Under the pieces are notes generated by a model. It made no database searches. It worked only from the letters and a program-made list of their open reading frames with translations, and was not told the origin of the DNA. A program made the position numbers and the translations under genes. Of a stretch of DNA of 23,986 nt, positions 21,423-23,986 are shown piece after piece (within the stretch, counting starts at the first letter, position 1; each line of letters opens with the position of its first letter). Source of the DNA: JAYFQF01 sp034927285 (GTDB lineage: Bacteria; Bacillota; Peptococcia; DRI-13; UBA5745); the NCBI GenBank assembly GCA_034927285.1, contig JAYFQF010000046.1, positions 1-23,986 on the forward strand. The letters run 5' to 3'.

Positions 21423-23986
21423 ATGAACTTCAGGCAATCTGACGGGAAAAAACTCATCAGCCTGGTCCTGACCATCTGCATGGTCTTGATGATTCTGCCG
21501 GCAACGGCGGGGGCGGCATCGGGGGAGATTGAAATCAATGTTTCCACTGACGGGAACCGCTCCGAGAGTGACTGGGAGTGGGACGCCGCCGGCAAGACGT
21601 TTACCCTTAACGGTGATATTAACCAGGATATCAGCTTCAGTGGCGGCAACGACAGTGTGACCTGCGCTATTTACGGGGAGCGTACTGTCAGCGGGGCTAT
21701 CACATGCAGTGCCGGAGACCTTACGATTACCGGCGGCAGTGCGGATAAATTGACAATAAATACTACGGATGACGCTTGTATTTACTCCAGTTTTGGTGAT
21801 GTGGAAATCAGCGGCCTTACGGTAGATGCCACCACAGGCGAAGATGGGGGGGCGGCAGTTTATCTGCAAAGCAGCAAAACCTTCATCATGTCCTCCGGGA
21901 CGCTGAATTTCACGGCGACAGCCGGATCCAATAGCGAGGGGATAAGAGCTTCTAATTACGGCAATATTAACCTCTCCGGCTCGGCAACGGTAAAGGGAAC
22001 AGCGTCGGGAAGCGCTCTTAGCGGCACAAATGTTACGGTAAGAGGGGACGCTCAAGTGGAGGTGACCTCAACCGAGTCTGTCGGAATTTATGCTGCTCAG
22101 CGTCTCACCGTGGAAGGCGGCAGTGTAACTGCTAAGGGCAGCAATGCTTCATTTATAGGCGGCGGAGTCTATACGAATATTGACGGACAGGGTATCTTAG
22201 TCACCGGAGGCACTCTGACTACCGGAAGTACAAGCAATACGGACGGCAGCATCACCGGCAAACTTGTGGTAGAGGGCGGCATCGTGACCGTCAACGGTAA
22301 TATCGAATTTAGTTCCCAGAATAACCCCGGCGAGCTTATCGTCAGCGGCGGAGCTGTTGCAGTAACCGGCACGGTTGAGAACGGGGTCATAGTGACCGGC
22401 AGCGGCTCAGCCACAGTGGACAGTGTAAATTATCCTCCTATGACAGTTACCGGTGTTACCGTTTCTCCTGCTGCGGAGACTGTGGCGCCGGGAAGTTTTT
22501 CCTTTTTTGACGCTAGCGTGGAGGGTTCTGCAAATGTCAGCCAAAAGGTAGACTGGGAGGTTTCCGGCAGCACCTCTGCTTCTACTACTGTTAACACATA
22601 CGGAGTACTGATGGTAGGTTCGGACGAACCAATCGGAACGATCCTGACCGTTAAGGCTACCTCCCGGGTCGATAATACAAAATTTGGTACCGCCACGGTA
22701 ACCGTAGCCGATCCTGAGCCGCCGGTCAGCTTTCCTACCGTAGCGGGGATTCCGGTCACCGATGCCAATAAGGACAATATCACCGGACCGGGTATTTCAG
22801 GTACGGTCAGCTATGATCCAAGCACCAAAACCCTTACTCTGAATAATGCGGTGATTGCTCCGGCGGGTTCAAACGACGGAAAGATAAACGCTATCACATC
22901 CTCTACAGACATTACCATAGAGCTGATCGGAAATAATGTGCTGGGCACCCCGCCGGCAAATCCTGCGGATGTGGATGATTATACTATTGGGAGCGGGATT
23001 AGCGCTCAGGGAAAAGACATTAAAATAAGCGGCTCCGGTAATCTGACGATCTATAATCATGTCAGCGGCATTGAAGGTAAAAATGTGACCATAGAGATGA
23101 CCGGAACCCTGACCGTGCAGGAATATGGAACCGGAGCGGCCTGCTGCCTGAAAGCAGACGGCGGAACCCTCACCATTAACCGGGGTAACCTGCAGCTGTC
23201 CTCGCAGGTTTCTAACGGCCTGTACGGGAACAGTATCGTAATAAACGGCGGCACCATCACTGCCCAAACCAAAAGTACCGACCATTTTGCTTTTAATACC
23301 GCCCCCACCTTCAGCTCCGGCTATGCCCACAAAGTCTCAGCCGGAAATACCGCCGCTGCGGCCCGGGAAGTACAAAACCCGGCGGCTGCTGCCTTTACCG
23401 GCAGCAAATATGTACGTATTGAACCCGGTACTCCCTCCGGCGGCGGAGACGGCGGCGGAGGGAGTACAGATGGAACGCCGTCGACCACAGTTTCCGGCGC
23501 TACCGCTACCGCTGCCGTTACGCCTGCCGTAAGTGCGGATGGGAAAGCTACGGCGTTGATTACTGAAGCACAGATGAGCACAACCATAAGCCAGGTCCGG
23601 GAAGCTGCGGCAAAAAGCGGGGAAAAAGCTCAAATCGAAATTAAGCTTAATCCTCCGACAGGAACCGCCGCCCAACTAACCGCCGCGGCTGCTACCCTGA
23701 CGGCTGCTTCTGTGCAGGATCTTGCCGCGGCCGGGATAGACCGCCTGACCTTATCCAGCAGCCTGGGCAGCGTGACCTTTGATGGAGCCGCTCTAAGCAC
23801 GGTGGCCGCCGCGGCTGCCGGAGATGTAACCATATCCGTGGCCAAAACGGACCCGGCCTCCCTGCCTGACCAGATCCGGCAAAGGATAGGAGACCGCCCC
23901 GCCTATGATTTCAGCGTTACCGGCGGGGGAAATACTATCTCTCAATTTAACGGTGCGGTTACCGTGGCCATCCCTTATGTACCGGC
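21423..23986 (+). CDS. Large secreted beta-helix/Ig-like surface protein (3' end outside the window)
   Basis: At least 854 codons from ATG 21423 (AAAGGAGG 11 bases upstream), open to the end of the window. Residues 1-34 form a signal peptide (KKLISLVLTICMVLMILPAT, then AGAASG). Residues ~35-340 are made of short repeated strands such as LTITGGSAD, VEISGLTVDA, LTVEGGSVTAKG, ITGKLVVEGGIVTV: a right-handed beta-helix like the carbohydrate-binding Cthe_2159 family. A bacterial Ig-like domain (about 340-430, VTVSPAAETVAPGS) and a second beta-helix (about 440-650) follow. A Gly/Ser linker (about 665-685) leads to an Ala-rich C-terminal module like those of S-layer-associated proteins. It is exported, and probably attached to the cell surface or exposed there. 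Ligand unknown. Confidence 0.85.
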   Translation, partial: MNFRQSDGKKLISLVLTICMVLMILPATAGAASGEIEINVSTDGNRSESDWEWDAAGKTFTLNGDINQDISFSGGNDSVTCAIYGERTVSGAITCSAGDLTITGGSADKLTINTTDDACIYSSFGDVEISGLTVDATTGEDGGAAVYLQSSKTFIMSSGTLNFTATAGSNSEGIRASNYGNINLSGSATVKGTASGSALSGTNVTVRGDAQVEVTSTESVGIYAAQRLTVEGGSVTAKGSNASFIGGGVYTNIDGQGILVTGGTLTTGSTSNTDGSITGKLVVEGGIVTVNGNIEFSSQNNPGELIVSGGAVAVTGTVENGVIVTGSGSATVDSVNYPPMTVTGVTVSPAAETVAPGSFSFFDASVEGSANVSQKVDWEVSGSTSASTTVNTYGVLMVGSDEPIGTILTVKATSRVDNTKFGTATVTVADPEPPVSFPTVAGIPVTDANKDNITGPGISGTVSYDPSTKTLTLNNAVIAPAGSNDGKINAITSSTDITIELIGNNVLGTPPANPADVDDYTIGSGISAQGKDIKISGSGNLTIYNHVSGIEGKNVTIEMTGTLTVQEYGTGAACCLKADGGTLTINRGNLQLSSQVSNGLYGNSIVINGGTITAQTKSTDHFAFNTAPTFSSGYAHKVSAGNTAAAAREVQNPAAAAFTGSKYVRIEPGTPSGGGDGGGGSTDGTPSTTVSGATATAAVTPAVSADGKATALITEAQMSTTISQVREAAAKSGEKAQIEIKLNPPTGTAAQLTAAAATLTAASVQDLAAAGIDRLTLSSSLGSVTFDGAALSTVAAAAAGDVTISVAKTDPASLPDQIRQRIGDRPAYDFSVTGGGNTISQFNGAVTVAIPYVP

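Noticed and set aside
22869..23330. Minus-strand frames opposite the secreted protein
   Set aside because: The repeated GT- and GC-rich codons of the secreted gene keep all frames open; no start signal or motif supports them.

Overview
The window looks like a chromosomal stretch of a spore-forming, anaerobic-type Bacillota (Clostridia) of mid GC content. The reasons are the AAAGGAGG-type ribosome sites, a GerMN-type lipoprotein, a MerR/TipA-type regulator, a CsoR/P-type ATPase pair, an ECF sigma/anti-sigma pair with a Clostridia-style zf-HC2 domain, and a large S-layer-like secreted protein. The genus cannot be fixed from sequence alone.

Layout. (1) 1-3742, minus strand: a large Ser/Thr kinase-TPR-WD40 protein. 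Its C-terminus is fused out of frame to the last piece of a second kinase, the scar of a deletion between tandem paralogues. Its N-terminal tail carries repeated T-(I/V)-L-D motifs of the kind FHA domains read when phosphorylated. (2) 3770-6590: a junkyard of broken accessory genes. It holds the tail of an unknown operon partner, a frameshifted RhuM, a DNA methyltransferase-like tail, half an HNH protein, an IS256-type transposase scrap, and a chimera of a phage tape-measure start and the C-terminal part of McrB. One intact gene, an HTH-Fic AMP-transferase-type protein with its own promoter and terminator, survives inside it. (3) 6751-9630: a lipoprotein, a MarR-GNAT fusion with an obvious palindromic operator, a scrap of an MFS efflux pump, and a TipA/Mta-type MerR activator with a 19-bp-spacer promoter and a probable internal translation start. 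(4) 9804-10454: bacterioferritin on the minus strand with a consensus promoter and a dyad in its leader. (5) 10967-13407: an HD-GYP phosphodiesterase, a GerMN lipoprotein, the RNA cyclic phosphodiesterase ThpR, and a 35-codon nitroreductase-like tail. (6) 13617-17172, minus strand: a HAD phosphatase, then a metal-homeostasis block with a heavy-metal P1B ATPase, CsoR with a 39-bp perfect palindrome, and a DtxR-family regulator with its own dyad. (7) 17306-18111: an ECF sigma factor and its short membrane anti-sigma factor, followed by a ParE-like scrap and a tRNA T-arm-like scrap. (8) 18531-23986: a MalT-type LuxR regulator, a DUF2442 protein and the start of a very large secreted beta-helix/Ig-like protein that runs off the end.

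How the parts work together. Three small regulatory circuits can be read directly from DNA. They are MarR-GNAT autoregulation, TipA-type autoactivation, and copper-type control of csoR plus the ATPase. The kinase region and the defence remnants point to repeated insertion and deletion in the left third of the window. The right third looks like a regulator next to a surface-protein gene.
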